DNA of 64,000 bases from positions 12,543,716 through 12,607,715 of the forward strand of contig CM060849.1 of the NCBI GenBank assembly GCA_030737835.1, given 5' to 3'. Position numbers and translations under genes: made by a program. Under the pieces are notes generated by a model. The model did no database searches and was not told where the DNA came from. It saw only the letters and a list, made by a program, of their open reading frames with translations. Below are positions 1-13,900 of the stretch, in pieces. Source of the stretch: Acorus gramineus. Its lineage: Eukaryota; Streptophyta; Magnoliopsida; Acorales; Acoraceae. Within the stretch, counting starts at the first letter, position 1. The number at the start of each line of letters is the position of its first letter.

Positions 1-938
1 TAATCTAATTTATGAAGATAAAAAAATTATTATTTTTATCCAGATTTATATTTGGTAATGCATTTCGTTATCCCCATCTTTTTGTGTTTTTATCATTAAC
101 TTTGCATTTGGATCACATGATCTAAAATATGAGATAACTTTTAAAAAAAATTTAAAATATCAAATTTACCCTTTCTATGAATGGGGTATTAATATTGTTG
201 ATTTTGGTTTTATAAAGTTTTTTGTTTTTTTGAGAAGGGTAGTTATAAATGTTATTCATGTTTTACAAAATTAGGTTAAAAAATAAAAATAAAATCTGTT
301 CCACCTTTCACCGAGCATAAAATACCCCCACGTTTTCTTTTAATACGAATAATTGTTCAATGTTTTATTATTATTTTTTTCCTTTATGTCATGCATGTGA
401 TTTAATACAATTATTTCTTTATCTCAACCTCTTGTACCAATGTCAGATGAGGCCATATTACAAGGATTCAAGAAGAGAACTATGCATCCTTGAGTGACGT
501 CACCCTCTTATCACTACCTATCTCCTTGATGATACCTGGAAATATCCTGGAAAGAAAATACAAACGGTCGGCTTTTTAAGTCAAGAGGACCTTTTCAAAT
601 TCAATAATAGACGTTATATTTAAACAATCTAAACTTAATAATCCAGATGCTTATGTTTAGTAGAGAAAACATCTCTAACAAACTAATCAAAACTATATAG
701 TTAAAAAAAATAAAATGAACTCCTTAAATTACTGTACTGATTTTCAGTCAGCAAACATGATGACATAATATTTATCAACCTGGCTCAGTTCAGAAGCACA
801 ATAAAAATTCGAAAGGGAAATATCGAAGGAATATCACTCAAAGAGATATCACTATTAACTCCAAAACATTCAGCAGCCAAAACTAACAGGATGATCATTA
901 GTTAATATTACATTTATTGTCATTCAATTTTGTTATCA
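1..938. other. 3' flank of the first gene; no gene seen
   Basis: AT-rich sequence with no coding region I can support. The right end is the 3' untranslated side of the minus-strand gene that stops at 939. A TGACGTCA bZIP-type palindrome lies near 493-500, but no gene start is close to it, so it is probably a chance match. Confidence 0.5.
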
Positions 939-3900
939 TCAAGCAGTTGCGGCAGCCTTCTTCGCCTGTTCAAGTTGTTGCAGCTCAGCTAACCTTTGAG
1001 TCCATGCTCTTTCTCTTGCCACCGCAGCCATCTTCCGTTCAATCTTCTTCACCTCTCTTTTATTACTGGCTTCTTGGCATTCAGCTCTCCTCTTCCTTCT
1101 CTCGGCCTGTAAATATGTACACAAATATCAATTAAAATTAATAGTTATTAATGTCAATCTCTCAAACCTATAATATGCTTCCCAATTGATATATAAAAGC
1201 ATTTCCTATAAATTCAACATAAGTTTCTAAGATTCATTTCTCTATATTGTGTTCTCTAGTATACAACACACATTTAAAATATTATTCAATATGATTCTAT
1301 AACCGATGAGGTATAAATGCCCACAATTTCATTAAGATTGGAAGAAATGTCAAACTGAACAGAAAGGGAAGAGTGGGAGACACTGGAAGTGACAGCACTA
1401 TGAAAGGTAACGCTGTCAATAAATCAGCCAGAAATACCAGAGTTCCTATGAAAGGCAATGTGATGTGGATATTTTTAGATAATATTTAATTAAATTATAT
1501 TTAAGGATTTGTATAGATTTGATTTGTTAGGATATTCTTGGTTAGGATGTGATTTGTATGATTTTTTTAGTATCTAAACACTTGTGTACTCATCATGGGA
1601 TTAGCAGAATTATTGAAGATTTTTGAAAAGTTTATTATCTCTCTTTTTATTGCTCTTCTTGTCTCTTCTTCCTCTGTCCTGCGTCACAATGCTATCATGG
1701 AAAACATTTGAAACATGGTTGTCTGCTTTATAAAAGACTTGGGTTGCTTTTGTGCAGGGGCAAGGAGGGTGTTGTATGTAGGAGAGGTTTGTTGTTAAAG
1801 ATTAATTTTATGTTGGCCCGGACGAACTGAAAGTAGAATATTCCTACTTTAGTTCGAAAGGGATGCGTCTTGTCTTGTTTGTTTATGCTTAAGAATGCAG
1901 AGTCAGGACCATCAGAACGGACAAGAAAGAGTAGTCTTTGATTTTACCAAATTAAGACAAACTTATCCAGGTTACAGTTATGTTAATTACATCAGACGGC
2001 TTGGAGCATAACTGTCAACCTACAAAGCATGGACACTTCCCTGGAGGCCCTGTACTCGCGTCGGACACGGACACGGCATGGACACGGCACAGACACGTGT
2101 CGGACACGGACACGGCTGGGTCACAGCCCAGGACACTCCTGGGACACGGCCCAACCAGTTTCAGCTCAAAAGTAAAAAAGAAAAAGAAGGCCCAAACATA
2201 GTCCATAAGTATTCAACCCATTTAAAACAACTCATTTAAACAAAATCTCTTTCTTAAGGTTAAAAAAAATAAGGATTTATTAGTTTAAAATAGTGATTTA
2301 TAAAAACAATGGTTTATTGATTTAAAACAGTGATTTATAAAAACAGTGATTTATTATTTAAAACAATGATTTAAAAAAGCAGTGATTTATTAGTTTATAC
2401 AATTGGTTATAAATAGTGAATTAAATAAAATGTGTTTGTTTATATAAAATAGTGACACATATTTATTTATTATATTAATTTATTTGTTGCCGTGTCCTAG
2501 CTGTACCCGTGTTCTATTTTTTCAAAAATTGCCGTGTCACTGTATCCGTGTCGCCGTGTTATCGTGCCCCGTGTCCATGCTTCATAGCTATCAACCACCT
2601 AATGTATTGTTTAATCTAACCATCAACTCCAACAAATCCATAGGACTGTCCACAGCAATTACAGAATAGTTACAGGAAAAAAATTAACATATTTAGCTGT
2701 CAATCACAACATACCCAATCACTAACTTAGGATTTTGACTATGGCAGTAATAACACAGTTACAGGCGACAAATCTCCATCCTTAGTTGTCAAACTCTGAC
2801 ATATTGAAACATTTAGCTGTTGACAGTAATAGAATTCTAGCCAAATTAAAACAAACTTTATCCCTTACCACCGATCTTGAGTCAGTTTGGTGGCCCATAT
2901 AAATAGAACCCATTGATGGACGAGAGGCATCAAAATTTAATTTATGTTTACTGTATTGTTGGGTGAAGCTTGTAACTCCCTCAACCTTTATCTTTCAGCT
3001 AATATCAGCAATAATGCTAGTTTCCTTTTTTCTCTTTCTCTAAGATTTCCATCTTATCATGGTTCCCCTACGGCATCATACAGTATCAGAACTTGAGTTT
3101 CTGTTTGTGTTACACAAGATAAAAAGAATGATCCTTGATGAGAACGTAAGAGGAAAACATGGTGTTGCAGCACACACCAATTCAAACTGAGCGGGCAGAG
3201 ATCCAAGGATGAATGAATTGATAAGGCAGGAAGGAACCCTCGATATCACAGTGTGCAACATATGAAATCATATTGAAAATTTCAAAAGACAATCATAAAG
3301 ACCCATACTCTCCAAGACTTGAACCTCAAACACTAGTTGGCCTCAACCCAAGGATGTCTCTTGACAATATTTCATAATATTCCTCCAATCAGAATGAACA
3401 TGGAGGGGCTACATCTACACCACCACTGAGAACTGCTGTTGGAGGAACACCATGAAGCTGGTGTTTCCATTGTTCCTTGTAGACACTATACTGGAAGAGT
3501 TGCTCAACTAGCTGTTTCAAGTGGAGAAGTCCATGGATTTCCTTAGTTCTCCCATAAGGCACTTAACTGAGCACAGGATTCATTGGACATCTTGATAGAT
3601 GTGAGCACACTTGAACCAGGAATGCCTCGGGAAATCACCCATCAACTCCTAGGATCATTTAAAAATTAAGATGAGAGAAATTTTCTTTCTTTATCATTAT
3701 TTTCCATCTTTTTTTAGTCTCTTCAAAACCTTAAGCAATGCCATCCTTCAGTGACAGTGTACCTCTAACTTTAAACGTATTGTATCCTGCGTCAACATCC
3801 AGGAGACCAAGGAGTTACTGGGTTTAATACTTCATTAAAGAACTACCAACACATTCAAGACGCCCTCAACCTCCTGGACGTTTAGAGGGTGTCACAAGCC

Positions 3901-6900
3901 TCACAGCATGCACTCACCATGGGACGTCAACATACAATAAGGTGCGGCACAGAAAGGTGGAACTCTACTCTAGTAAATACTTCAGAATCAACAAACCCAA
4001 GAGATCGAACTAAGCCACCAACGATAGGACCATATGATCAACCCCACCTCAAATCAACCTTCTCAACCATCAATTAACACTCCCGCAACCTGTTTACGGA
4101 GATAAAGGACATTGCTTCTCTGACCATCGCAAAGGAGATAGACCAAGTAAGAACTTACTGGTTGAAGGGGGAGATAATGGAGAATTGATTAATATCTACC
4201 CATAAAAAATGACGATGATCATTTCTTAGTTATCGACCCTCATGCAACATCTCAGTTGTCGAACAGAGTTGACAACAACTACCCCGAACCTGTGCATGAT
4301 GAAGACATTTATGATGACCAGGGAAAATTAGTCTTCACAAGATGATCCTTCCTATCGCCCGAGACAGATGAGGACATATTGTGTTACTCTCCACCTATAT
4401 TCCACCTATCGCGAAAACCTTCAATAATGACAAGCCAACCAACATGTCCTCCTTGCTTACAACCAAAAAATTTATCAAAGAAATCTGCAAGATGGGGGTG
4501 TCATTCAATATCATAAGTGTCAAAAGAGGAGACAGAGCAAGTACCAAAGCCAACACGAGTTCCTCTGCTTAATTCTTGCAGAATTTTCAGATGTGTTCCT
4601 TAAAGAGCTTTGACCCAGAGTTCCCCAACTATAGCATTTCCCCATGCAAACAAAAGAAACTACAAGGATAAGTGGAGGAGCTCCTTGCGTGAGGAAATAT
4701 ACAAGAAACTCTCAGCCCCTACATTGTACTCGCATTAGCACTACTCACCACAAAGGACGGTACATAGAGGTTGTGCATTGATAGTCATGCCATTGACCAC
4801 ATCACCTTCGAGTTTGGCTTTCTAATCTTGCATCTCAATGACATAAAAGTTCAAATGGCAGGATCGAAGATCTTTTCCAAAAACAAACCTTAAATCAATG
4901 CTCCATCAAAACTGAGTCTGCCCTAGAGATGAAAAAATGGCTGCCTTCAAAATGTGAAGACTATTTAATCATTAGTGATGGCATTCAGACTTTCTAATAC
5001 CTCAAGCACCTTATGAGGATATAAAACAAGTGTTTAGACTCTTTATCAAAAAATTCTATATCAGCTCCTCAAAAACATCCTAATCCACATCTGCAATCCT
5101 CAGTCACACCTCAAACATCAACAAGCTGTGCTAAAAAAATATGCATTGTGAACACATATATAATAGAACTGTCAAGAATTGTCATCTCCAAATAAGATTC
5201 ATGATGCCCGAAGCTTCCTTGGATATGCATCCTTATACCGAAGATCAAGATTTAGGATTGTTTTCCTGTCTGCCTTCTGATGCATGGCATAGTAGAACCC
5301 TCATATACATAGAGAGAGAGAGAGAGAGAGAGAGGCAATCACATTCATGTACATAGCACTTGCATTTTTCTGAGATGAACTGGCAGGAATCCTACCACCA
5401 AACTTTTATTGATATATAGGGTTACTTAGAACTGGCACTTAGCATGGAGATCAAGAAAGTTGAGCTTGAGACCGACTCTCAAATTGTGGTGCAAAGGACT
5501 ATCCAGAAGAAATAAATGGAATAATATTATATTCAATAATGGAGGCCGAAAGGTCTCTTGTATAAGATACAAGATGTACAAACCCTAGAAACAAAAAAAG
5601 ACTAAAATACCCATGACAAAAGTTCGAGTCGGGGGGGGGGGGGGATAGGCCCAATAAACCTATATAATGACTCCAATATTTCCTAGAGGAGTGTAAGATC
5701 ACACATTCGCAGGGACAAAAATATGGATGTTGACCACTTAGCTGGCTTTCCGAGGTCACTACTGTACTGAAACCTTATACTCTCCGATACTTGAAAGACA
5801 TACTGCAGGAATATAAGGGAAAAGGGTTTAACATGGTTAGGTGATGTCTTCTAAAAAAAAACATGGTTAGATGATGATCTTTATGTAAAGATCTGTAACT
5901 GGTTGTATAATTTGATATACTTAGTAACCATGCAAATTGTTAAATGCCTATTTCCTTGCAACAACTATTACTCATCTAGTGTGACATATCCCATTAGTTT
6001 GTCTTTCTATTGTTATGGATGGCTGAGACATGAGGCAGGTCTTTTGTGAGCACAAAGTTGAATACTAATGCAATTTTGAGAGCTTAACCCCTAAAAGGAA
6101 AAAAATCACGGCAACGCCTAGGCCTATATACCCACCTAGGCGTCACCCCGCCTGCCTAAGTATTGCCCGGGTTATTTATTATCGATAGTTGAATTTGAAA
6201 GAAATGAATGATTAGGCTTAAACAATAAAAATATAAATATTTAACCTAATTGTTTTGAAAAAAAAACAAAAAACTAGTCTAACTAAAAAAACACTAACTT
6301 TTTCATTGTATCATTCACTGACTCATGGCAAAGAAAGTTAAAATGTCCTTCTAAAATACCTTGATCAAATAATTTTAATAGTAATGGGTCATGATCATCA
6401 AGGCATTGACTTTCACATTTGTTGGTGTCCAACAAGCAATGACAAATAGACAAAGCAACATCATGTAGAAGTAGTAGCTCAATAATAGGTTTAAACCCCC
6501 TCCCCAACCCTCAGGATAGTATTCCAACCTTAAGTTTTTCATTTACAAATATAGCATTTTCATCTCAAATTCACTTGTAAAAAAATTAAAGCATGAATTG
6601 TTAGAGAATTAACAATAATAAAATCACTATCTTAGAAAAACATATGTAATTAAGCGTTGCCTAAGCACGCATGGCAACCACGCTCGCCTAGCCGCCCAAA
6701 CAACTATGTTTTCAATAAAATTTAAATTCTTCCTCATTTCATGCCACATGACACCCAAAATAGTCATTTGTAATTTGTATTATTATTTTAAACCTCGGTC
6801 CAATGTTGAACTATTTCTAAATTCTAATACGCAGGGATTGTAAATATAGGGAAAAAAAATGAAGGATTAAGAAAAATATGAGAATAACAGATGATTCGAC

Positions 6901-9190
6901 AATATCCAAAAACTAAGAACATGATAAATCTGATTGAAAACAATATTACTAAAATATAAGATCGTCAATGCAGTTACTCAACATGCAAACATACCCCAAA
7001 TGATGTCAAACAAGTCAGTTCAGGGGATTTTAATTAATAAAAGTTCCTATGTCTTTAAAAATAATAAAAATAATAAATCAGTTGGAAAAAAAGTATTCAA
7101 TTAGAATAGGGAAAGTGCGAGAAAATCAACAAGATTTCTATATGACAATGAAAAAAACAAATCATTTATTATTAATTGATCGATGAAGGAATCACAATAA
7201 GATGATCTCAATCTGACAAAGATGATTCATATATGATGAAGTTAAGGAAGCATGTACCAATGCAAATTCCTTCCGTTGTCTGATGCGCTTTTTCCGATTC
7301 CTTCCTTGGATGCTTCCTTCATTGGGTCGACTTCTGGGAATCGGTTCACCAGGCACATATTTAACCCAAGCAACAGGTCCTACAATCATGTGACATGGCA
7401 CGATTACCAGAGTTATTAAGAATACTACATATCACCACTTCCCAAATGTTCCCACTACCCAATGGGGGAAAATGATGTTTTGATGGAAATGGCTATTGTA
7501 CTGCTGAGATATAGTGTGTACGGATCAATCAAGCCATAGTTTTAGAGATAGATTTCCCAATCATCAAGAAATATCCACACTGGAATGCAGATACTTAGAC
7601 ATTTAAAACCGCACAGTTCAGTAGCAGGAAATGGTATTAGAAGTGACATCAGGTTCTTACTTATAGATGCATAGAGTTAGCAAGAGATTGTTGTGAGCAG
7701 AAATTAGAAGAGAAGGAAGATAGAAGAAGAAGGAAAAGATATCACCCTTCAATTCAGAGTTTCATTCCCACTCCTATTCAAATCCAAGAATTACTACTAT
7801 ACATATTTCTAATTTCACAAAGGAAAGAATTTGATTTTTAAGTGGCATCCAGACAAGCAAAAGACAAGGGTTGTCAGCCCTGGATATCATGGGATGAATG
7901 GGGCATGTAAAGTTTCTAGTTACCATGTGAAAAGGCTCGAGCATGATAGAATACAAGGGTTCTGTATGTCCAAGAATACAATATCATTAGGTACATTAAT
8001 CAATTAAAGATTTAGAAAAGTATGGAGATAATTAGACTATTTTCTAGATAATTTGAGCATAGTATGGATTAATGAATTCGAATTATGTTCGATATGGTAT
8101 GTTATGTAGAAATATTTTTTTGGTTTTACGAATATTCAGAAAAGTACTGAGTACTTGTGACTATGGTCCTGACATGCACAGGCCTTGGAATCGCATATTC
8201 TGTTTGGTGATACTGAGCGTGTGAAAGGAACAGGGAATACATGAACAAATGCATATCATCCTTTTTAGAAGACCTTATAAACACAGTAACAGAAGCTATC
8301 CTGGTTTCTTCACCAATGGAGATTAATATTTAGATGATATAAATGCTGCCCCACACACAGACACACAGAGTCATTATGTAATGGACAAAACTAAGATCTA
8401 ACACATGAAGTATAACAAACATAAATTTAAAAAAAAAAAACACCTAAAATCTGATGCTTCCAAAAACTGAATAAATAATAGATAAAAATGAAAAGGACTA
8501 TTAGAGACAGCCCCAAATGTAGTTCCGCAGATAGTCCTCATGTGTTTTAATTTTTTTAAAAATAGTAAACCTCTGAGACATATGTTTTGATTAAAAGTGT
8601 ATACCGCTCCATTTCGAATTAAATGAACACATTGTTAGCAACTGTAAAAAAAAATAAAAATTAATGAGTTATATACCACACCTAAAGAGGCATATACCTC
8701 GCTCGATGGCTAACAAGGTATATATGATACTGCATCTGGGACTGTAAAAACGACTGTGTGTAACATCGCCCAAATGAAAACCACTATGCATCGAAAGAAT
8801 AAAAACCGATAAAAGATAAAGAAATCGATTCTCTTTTTTTTTTGAATTTTTTTTTTTTTTTTAACCAGGGGGTCTCAAGCTAGCCCTCTTCCTGCGGGGT
8901 GTAGAACTGGGTCTCCGCTTTGGGTAGCGAGTGTCGGTCAAGCTGTGGAAGGAAGCACAGTGGTTCCACAACCATGAAGACTGCTGCGGCATCCAAACAT
9001 TGGAGGAGGAAATCCGATCAATGCAAGATGTCGAAAACGCCTCCACCGATGGTCGCACTAATGGCGATGGTGATTGACGATGAAGGCGTGTGAATACCCC
9101 GGCTGATGCCCCATTTCGGGCGGCGCCGCTTAGGAGGGGTTGGACCACTCTCCGGAAGCACCCTCCTAAACCGCCCATCATTTCTTTCAC
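939..9190 (-). CDS. Small basic, probably mitochondrial protein (3 exons)
   Basis: Exons 9190-8866, 7379-7258 and 1106-939 join in frame (325+122+168 nt) to give 204 aa. Both introns are GT-AG: exon 1 ends in phase 1 and exon 2 in phase 0. Residues 1 to about 80 are rich in Arg and Ser with few acids, like a mitochondrial presequence. A basic block with the motif DTRYPKRRPS follows, then PVAWVKYVPGEPI, then an Arg/Lys/Glu/Ala-rich C-terminal helix likely to be a coiled coil, ending KKAAATA. The middle and C-terminal parts look like a conserved plant family of unannotated mitochondrial proteins. A mitoribosome role would fit the charge, but nothing here proves it. An alternative start is Met4 or Met5. 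The product name is open; the gene structure is well supported. Confidence 0.72.
2022..2588. mobile_element. Mutator-like MITE with GACACGG-rich ends
   Basis: The left end reads ACAAAGCATGGACAC and the right end reads, inverted, GCTATGAAGCATGGACACGG. Both subterminal regions are packed with GGACACGG or CCGTGTCC motifs, while the centre is AT-rich with repeats of a TGATTTATAAAAACA type. Flanking 9-mers TGTCAACCT (2013-2021) and TATCAACCA (2589-2597) match at 7 of 9 positions. A 9-bp target duplication is the mark of Mutator-like elements. There is no transposase ORF, so the copy is non-autonomous. Confidence 0.7.
4590..5250 (+). pseudogene. Decayed Ty3/gypsy reverse transcriptase fragment
   Basis: Read across frames, the DNA gives pieces typical of plant gypsy RT. 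A 'PNYSISP' and 'VEELL' entry region is followed by 'LSPYIVLAL', 'TTKDGT', 'LCIDSHAIDHIT' and 'GSKIFSKN', with 'KIHDARSFLGYAS' near 5185-5225. This is the usual order from the RT palm to the RT/RNase H junction. Frames change and stops are frequent, so no product is made. Loosely related gag/pol debris may extend back to about 2880. No LTR pair was identified. Confidence 0.65.
5311..5333. repeat. (GA)n microsatellite
   Basis: An uninterrupted GA dinucleotide run inside the long intron of the first gene, just after the gypsy RT debris. Confidence 0.9.
6105..6710. mobile_element. Candidate element with CGCCTAGGC-type ends
   Basis: The left edge (about 6108-6172) has CGGCAACGCCTAGGC, CACCTAGGCGTC and GCCTGCCTAAG. 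The right edge (about 6650-6705) has AAGCGTTGCCTAAGC and CGCTCGCCTAGCCG, which is the same theme inverted. The AT-rich middle has no convincing protein. The pattern resembles non-autonomous DNA transposons, but I could not fix the termini or a target duplication. Confidence 0.4.
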
Positions 9191-10008
9191 ACTCCCAAAT
9201 CTCAGATCATCCGGCGCCGGACTGTGAGTGGGAGACTAGGGTTTTTTTTTTGTTTTTTTCTTTTTCTACTTGCCTGGGTATAATGGGTTTGGTAATGCTT
9301 TGGTTGGACTTTGGGTTGCTAGAGGTATAAAACGGTTCGTGTCGTGTCGGCCTAATCCACTTAGAAAACGGGTTAATGGGCTGTGCCGTGTTGGTCAGGT
9401 AACTTTGATGTGCTGTGCAGTGTCGTGTTTGACCCGTCGGGCCTTTGGTCCATTTGGCGTGCGCGAAATGAACTGATATTCAAAGGGCAGCCCATCTGTA
9501 TTGAAAATCTGTGGCCCGATGCTCTCAGGCTGTTAAAGGATTGGGGGAGTGCCTTAATAGGCGCGAGGCTCGTATGGGACCCTGGGGGAGTATTTCGGAT
9601 CGAGGAATAAGTAATGTGTACAAGGGCAATCAGTTATTGACGCATGTTGTCGTCAACACTGCTCGTGGAGTTGATGCTGCTCGGCCGCGTGATATGGACC
9701 CATGCACGCTCGTTCATGGAGTGTGGGATTATGGCTTGCTCTTTCTTTTTTTCTTTCTTTTCCTTATGTTTTGGTCTTCTAATCTCCCATCTTTCAGCCC
9801 ATTTATAACTCAATCTTGATTAGTTATGAATGAACTATATTTTAAAAAAAATACGATGCATATATCTCGTTAAAATTTTTATAATTTTTTTTTATAGATG
9901 GATTCATGCAATTAAAGTATTTACTTCATTTTTAAAAAGAACAAATACATCATTAAATTTGATATATTATTGTAAAAAATAAAACACGTCGAGGTTGCAA
10001 TGAGCTTA
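9191..10008. other. Intergenic region with a possible LINE fragment
   Basis: This region separates the first gene's start from a MITE. Around 9420-9560 (plus strand) a frame reads 'LWSIWRARNELIFKG' followed by a Trp/Leu-rich stretch. That resembles the zinc-binding tail found after plant LINE reverse transcriptases (zf-RVT type, LWxIWxxRNxxIF). It is short and isolated. A T-rich tract (9242-9266) lies upstream. No complete gene is present. Confidence 0.4.
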
Positions 10009-10546
10009 GGGATAGTAATGGGGTGGGTTGGGACGAGTTTGATCAATCCAAAGTTCAAACCCGCTAACAAAATTTTATTTCAAACCCATTCCAAACTCAT
10101 GATGGGTTTGATTATTTCATCTGAAATCCATCCCAATGGGTCTCTAAGAAAATCCAAACTTGTCCCATCCCATTTGGAAAAAAGAACCCCAATTTTTTTA
10201 AACATCTTTTAATATTTTCTCATTCATTTCTAGCTTATAAAATAAATAAATATCTTTATTCGTTATGTAATATTACTTGATATATGTTTAGATATTTTAT
10301 CAATTCTAACAATAATAATATATGATAGATTGGTTTTATTTATGTATTCTATTAGTTTTGAAAAATATAAATGATTTAAACGAGATAAATGGGACGGGAT
10401 AAGTTTTTCATTTGGAATCATAAATCCGTCCCATATCTTCATTAATTGGGACGGGTCAGGTTCAGATTTGAAATTTAAATGATCAAACCCGTTTCAATAG
10501 AATCAAGTTAGACAGGTTTTTCATTAATCTCATCCTACTCCTATCC
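10009..10546. mobile_element. Candidate MITE with GGGATAGTAATGGGG-type ends
   Basis: The left end (TTAGGGATAGTAATGGGG) and the inverted right end (TTAGGATAGGAGTAGGATG) are similar. They are bordered by TTA at 10006-10008 and TAA at 10547-10549. Interior GGGACGGG and CCGTCCCA motifs are also inverted relative to each other. There is no coding capacity. This resembles abundant plant DNA elements with G-rich ends, but the family is not assigned. Confidence 0.45.
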
Positions 10547-10938
10547 TAAATGGACCGGAAAAGGAACAGTACGTGAAATTTTCCAGAATCATTGCATTCG
10601 TCGTGTTGGTTTACCTCTCGTAGCTATGTTCAGAGATTCATTTAATTTACATTTTGTTTTGTCCATTCATGAGTTGTAATCAAACACACAACAATACAAA
10701 TTCACTGACCAAAAAAGAGGTAAAGAATTAATAGTGTAGGCCAATACACATCTGTCACACAATGTGCGAGGGTGGTGGGCACATCCTATTCCAAAAATCA
10801 CACACAATTTTACTTTCAGTGCAGTACTGAAACATCAATTCAACCTATGTCAAAAAAGAAAAATATATATATATATATACCAATCTATTCACAGCCTCAA
10901 AATCTCTCACACTGGCTAGCTCATTTGATCCCCCTCAA

Positions 10939-13900
10939 TCAAACCATCTGAGTGACTCCAGTGGGGATCATGTTATGATTGTGGTGAGTATCATCAGCCC
11001 ACCCGTGCATGGTCGTGTCATACTTCTCCCCGTCCCCCCACAGCGCGTACGCCTCCTCCCCGTGCGCGGCATCGTCGCCTATGCTGAGCTCCTCCTCGGC
11101 CATCCTCAGCGGCACCACGAGCCGCACCACGAGGCATATGACGGTCGTCGCCACGACGTTCCACCCGATCACGAAGAGCGCGCCGACGACCTGCTTGAGG
11201 AGCTGAACGCCGCCGACGCCCCCGTAGATGGCGCCGCGGGAGTTGGTGACGGGCAAGAAGAGGTTGCAGAGAGTGGGCTGCGCGAAGAGACCGGTGGTGG
11301 CGCCGCCGAGGAATCCGGCGACGGCGTGGGTGTGGAAGACGCCGAGGGTGTCGTCAACCTTCTGGAGGAGGGAGGAGCGTTTGTGGACGACCATCATTGT
11401 GAACCAGGGGATGCTCCCTGATAATATCCCCATCACAATGGCTGCCCAGCCTTGGACCAGACCTGACATAATATATAATTTGGAGGTGAAAGTTAGACCT
11501 TTTATAACGTATTCAAGAAACACTTACAAATGGTCCGAACTAAAGTAGGGGTTAACAAGAGAGGGGAATGACATTAGGGTCCGTTTGGTTTCATGCAGTT
11601 TGATTTTCTAAGGATTTCCTTTTACAAGGAAAGAGTTTTCTCGGAAAATGAAATTCATTTCCAGCATTTGGTTGTATTGAAATTATTTTACGGAAAATGA
11701 TTTCAGTTGTTTGTTTTTACGTAAAATATTAGTTTTCTAGTGTTTGGTTATACAAATATATGAAACTTATTTTTCATCTATAGGCATTAATATCAAATTA
11801 TGAATAAAAAATATAATAACCATAAACAGATCAAAATCATTGATAAATTTTATTAAAAAATTAGTATTGCATTATATTTATTCAGAATAAAGATATCTGT
11901 TATGTTTACCTTATTTATGGAAAATGTCTAACACAAAAAAGTTCAAATACCATGTAAATCCAAATTTAAATTTTGAATTTAAATTTCAAAGTGAATCAAA
12001 CTAGAAAATAAATGATATTTAGATATCCTATAGTTACTTTAGGATATTCTGAGATAAATTTGATCAATTAAATTTACATCGAACATATTTTAAAATTCTT
12101 TGAAATTTGATTTTTAGTTACAAAAACTATTTTTAGTTATGAGATATAAATCATTTTATAAATTTTTCTACATATATATCATGAAATCTCTCTAATTAAA
12201 ATCTGAATATTTATCATAAATAAATAAACTATTAAGATTTAATTAAATCTAAAATTTTTAAATATTTTAGAAACAATTTTTTTTATATTTAAAAGATGTA
12301 AAAATACATTTCATTTAATTAGATGATATTTTCTAAAATTTAAAATCATTATTTACAATTTAAAAATAAAAAGAAGGTTAATGAAACTTTTGAGAAGTTC
12401 TTATATATGAAGTTCTGAATCCCTGGAAAACGGCGTACGAACCCCTCAAGGAGGATGCCAAAATCAGGATTTGAAAGCAGTTAAAGAAATAATTTTCCAT
12501 AACCGTTTTTTTTTAAAGCTACCAAACATCCCTGTATAACTACTTTTCCTGAAAACTAGAGTTTTCAAGGACTTTTACGTCGAAACAAACGGACCCTTAG
12601 GTTGGAACAGAAGAGAAAAAAACACAATAGCGAACAAAAACAAAAAAAAATTAGATGCATGTGCTTACCATATTAATTTGAAAAGTGCAATGGCATGGAT
12701 GTTTTGAATTTAGAAGAATGGTTTATAATTACGTTGTTAATGTTTTGTTTCAAGGCATATAAATGTGTGATGAACAATATTTTCTAGTCACCGTTTATAT
12801 ATATCACATGATGGACTATACAGGTAGAGCACACACACTCTCCAGAAAAATTACGAACTTCCATTGTTATCAAAATATTCTGATTTATTAGAGAGACACT
12901 TGTACTGTACATCTAGAACAGTAAGTACAGTTGCAAAAAAATATATAATAGAGAGTCATTGAATTAAATTATTGAATCAACCCCACCTTTGTTAATGCTT
13001 GTCTACCCGTTTATAAAACTATGATGCATGCTAATGAACCCACCTTTGCTTTTTCTTTATCATTATTTTGATATTAAAATAAGACAAAAAATTAGATTGG
13101 TATATTAAAATCTTGTAAGGATGCAAATAAAATGCGTTCCAGAAGTCATAATCGAGCAGCTCATTTTGTTATTCTAAAAAAATGAAAGCGTTGACTACAT
13201 GATAAAAAAATGAAATGCAGGTCTAGTGTAATTATTACTAAAGTTAAAACCAGCCAAAGATGATGAAGAGGAGCAATGCATTTTGCAGCCTAATCTGTTT
13301 CTATGTGCACATCTATTTTAAGTAAAACAATGAAGCCATAACACTGAAATTCGAAAACGATAAAGCAGCCTAGATGGACTCAAAACCATTCCCATTTGGG
13401 ATGACCAAGGTGGGCACCTTTTCCAAGTCCAATATTTCATCCTTTTGTGCAATCCAACAAACCCATTTGTGTGATTCAAAGGTTTTTTTTGTAACAAAGG
13501 AACAGAGTCGCCAGTATGGATTCACATTGTACATATGTGGTATATTCATTATTATTTATATATTTTTTATATAAAGGTAACGATATGGGTGTTGAAAATA
13601 AAGTTAAAAAATAAGATTAGATATGTATAATAATATTAATAAATGAATATGCAATCTGATAGAAATCAATGTGGGTCCTCCCTTTTTCTTTCTGTGAGTG
13701 AAAGAACACTTTTTGAGTGCATAATGTATTCTAATGTGACAGTTTTAAAAAAATAAAGAAAATTGTAAATCTAACCTTGTTAAGGAGACTCAAATATCTA
13801 TCTTGTTTTGATGTTATATTTTAGGTAGTTAACAAATTGGAAAAAAGAAATCTAATTATTCATATAGTATAAAAACACATTGTTTAAATAATTTTTTGAG

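Larger units (their letters stand above)
1107..7257 (-). other. Very long intron 2 (about 6.15 kb) loaded with transposon debris
   Basis: The interval lies between the splice donor after 7258 and the acceptor before 1106. It contains a Mutator-like MITE (2022-2588), a Ty3/gypsy RT remnant (about 4590-5250), a (GA)n tract (about 5311-5333), a G-run near 5632-5643 and a GCCTAGGC-rich candidate element (about 6105-6710). I see no other host gene in it. Confidence 0.7.

Noticed and set aside
493..500. TGACGTCA bZIP site as a regulatory element
   Set aside because: It lies past the 3' end of the only nearby gene, and an 8-bp match alone is weak.
10975..11548. Plus-strand frames of 106-148 codons
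   Set aside because: They are mirror frames of AMT exon 3, rich in Arg, His and Pro and without motifs.
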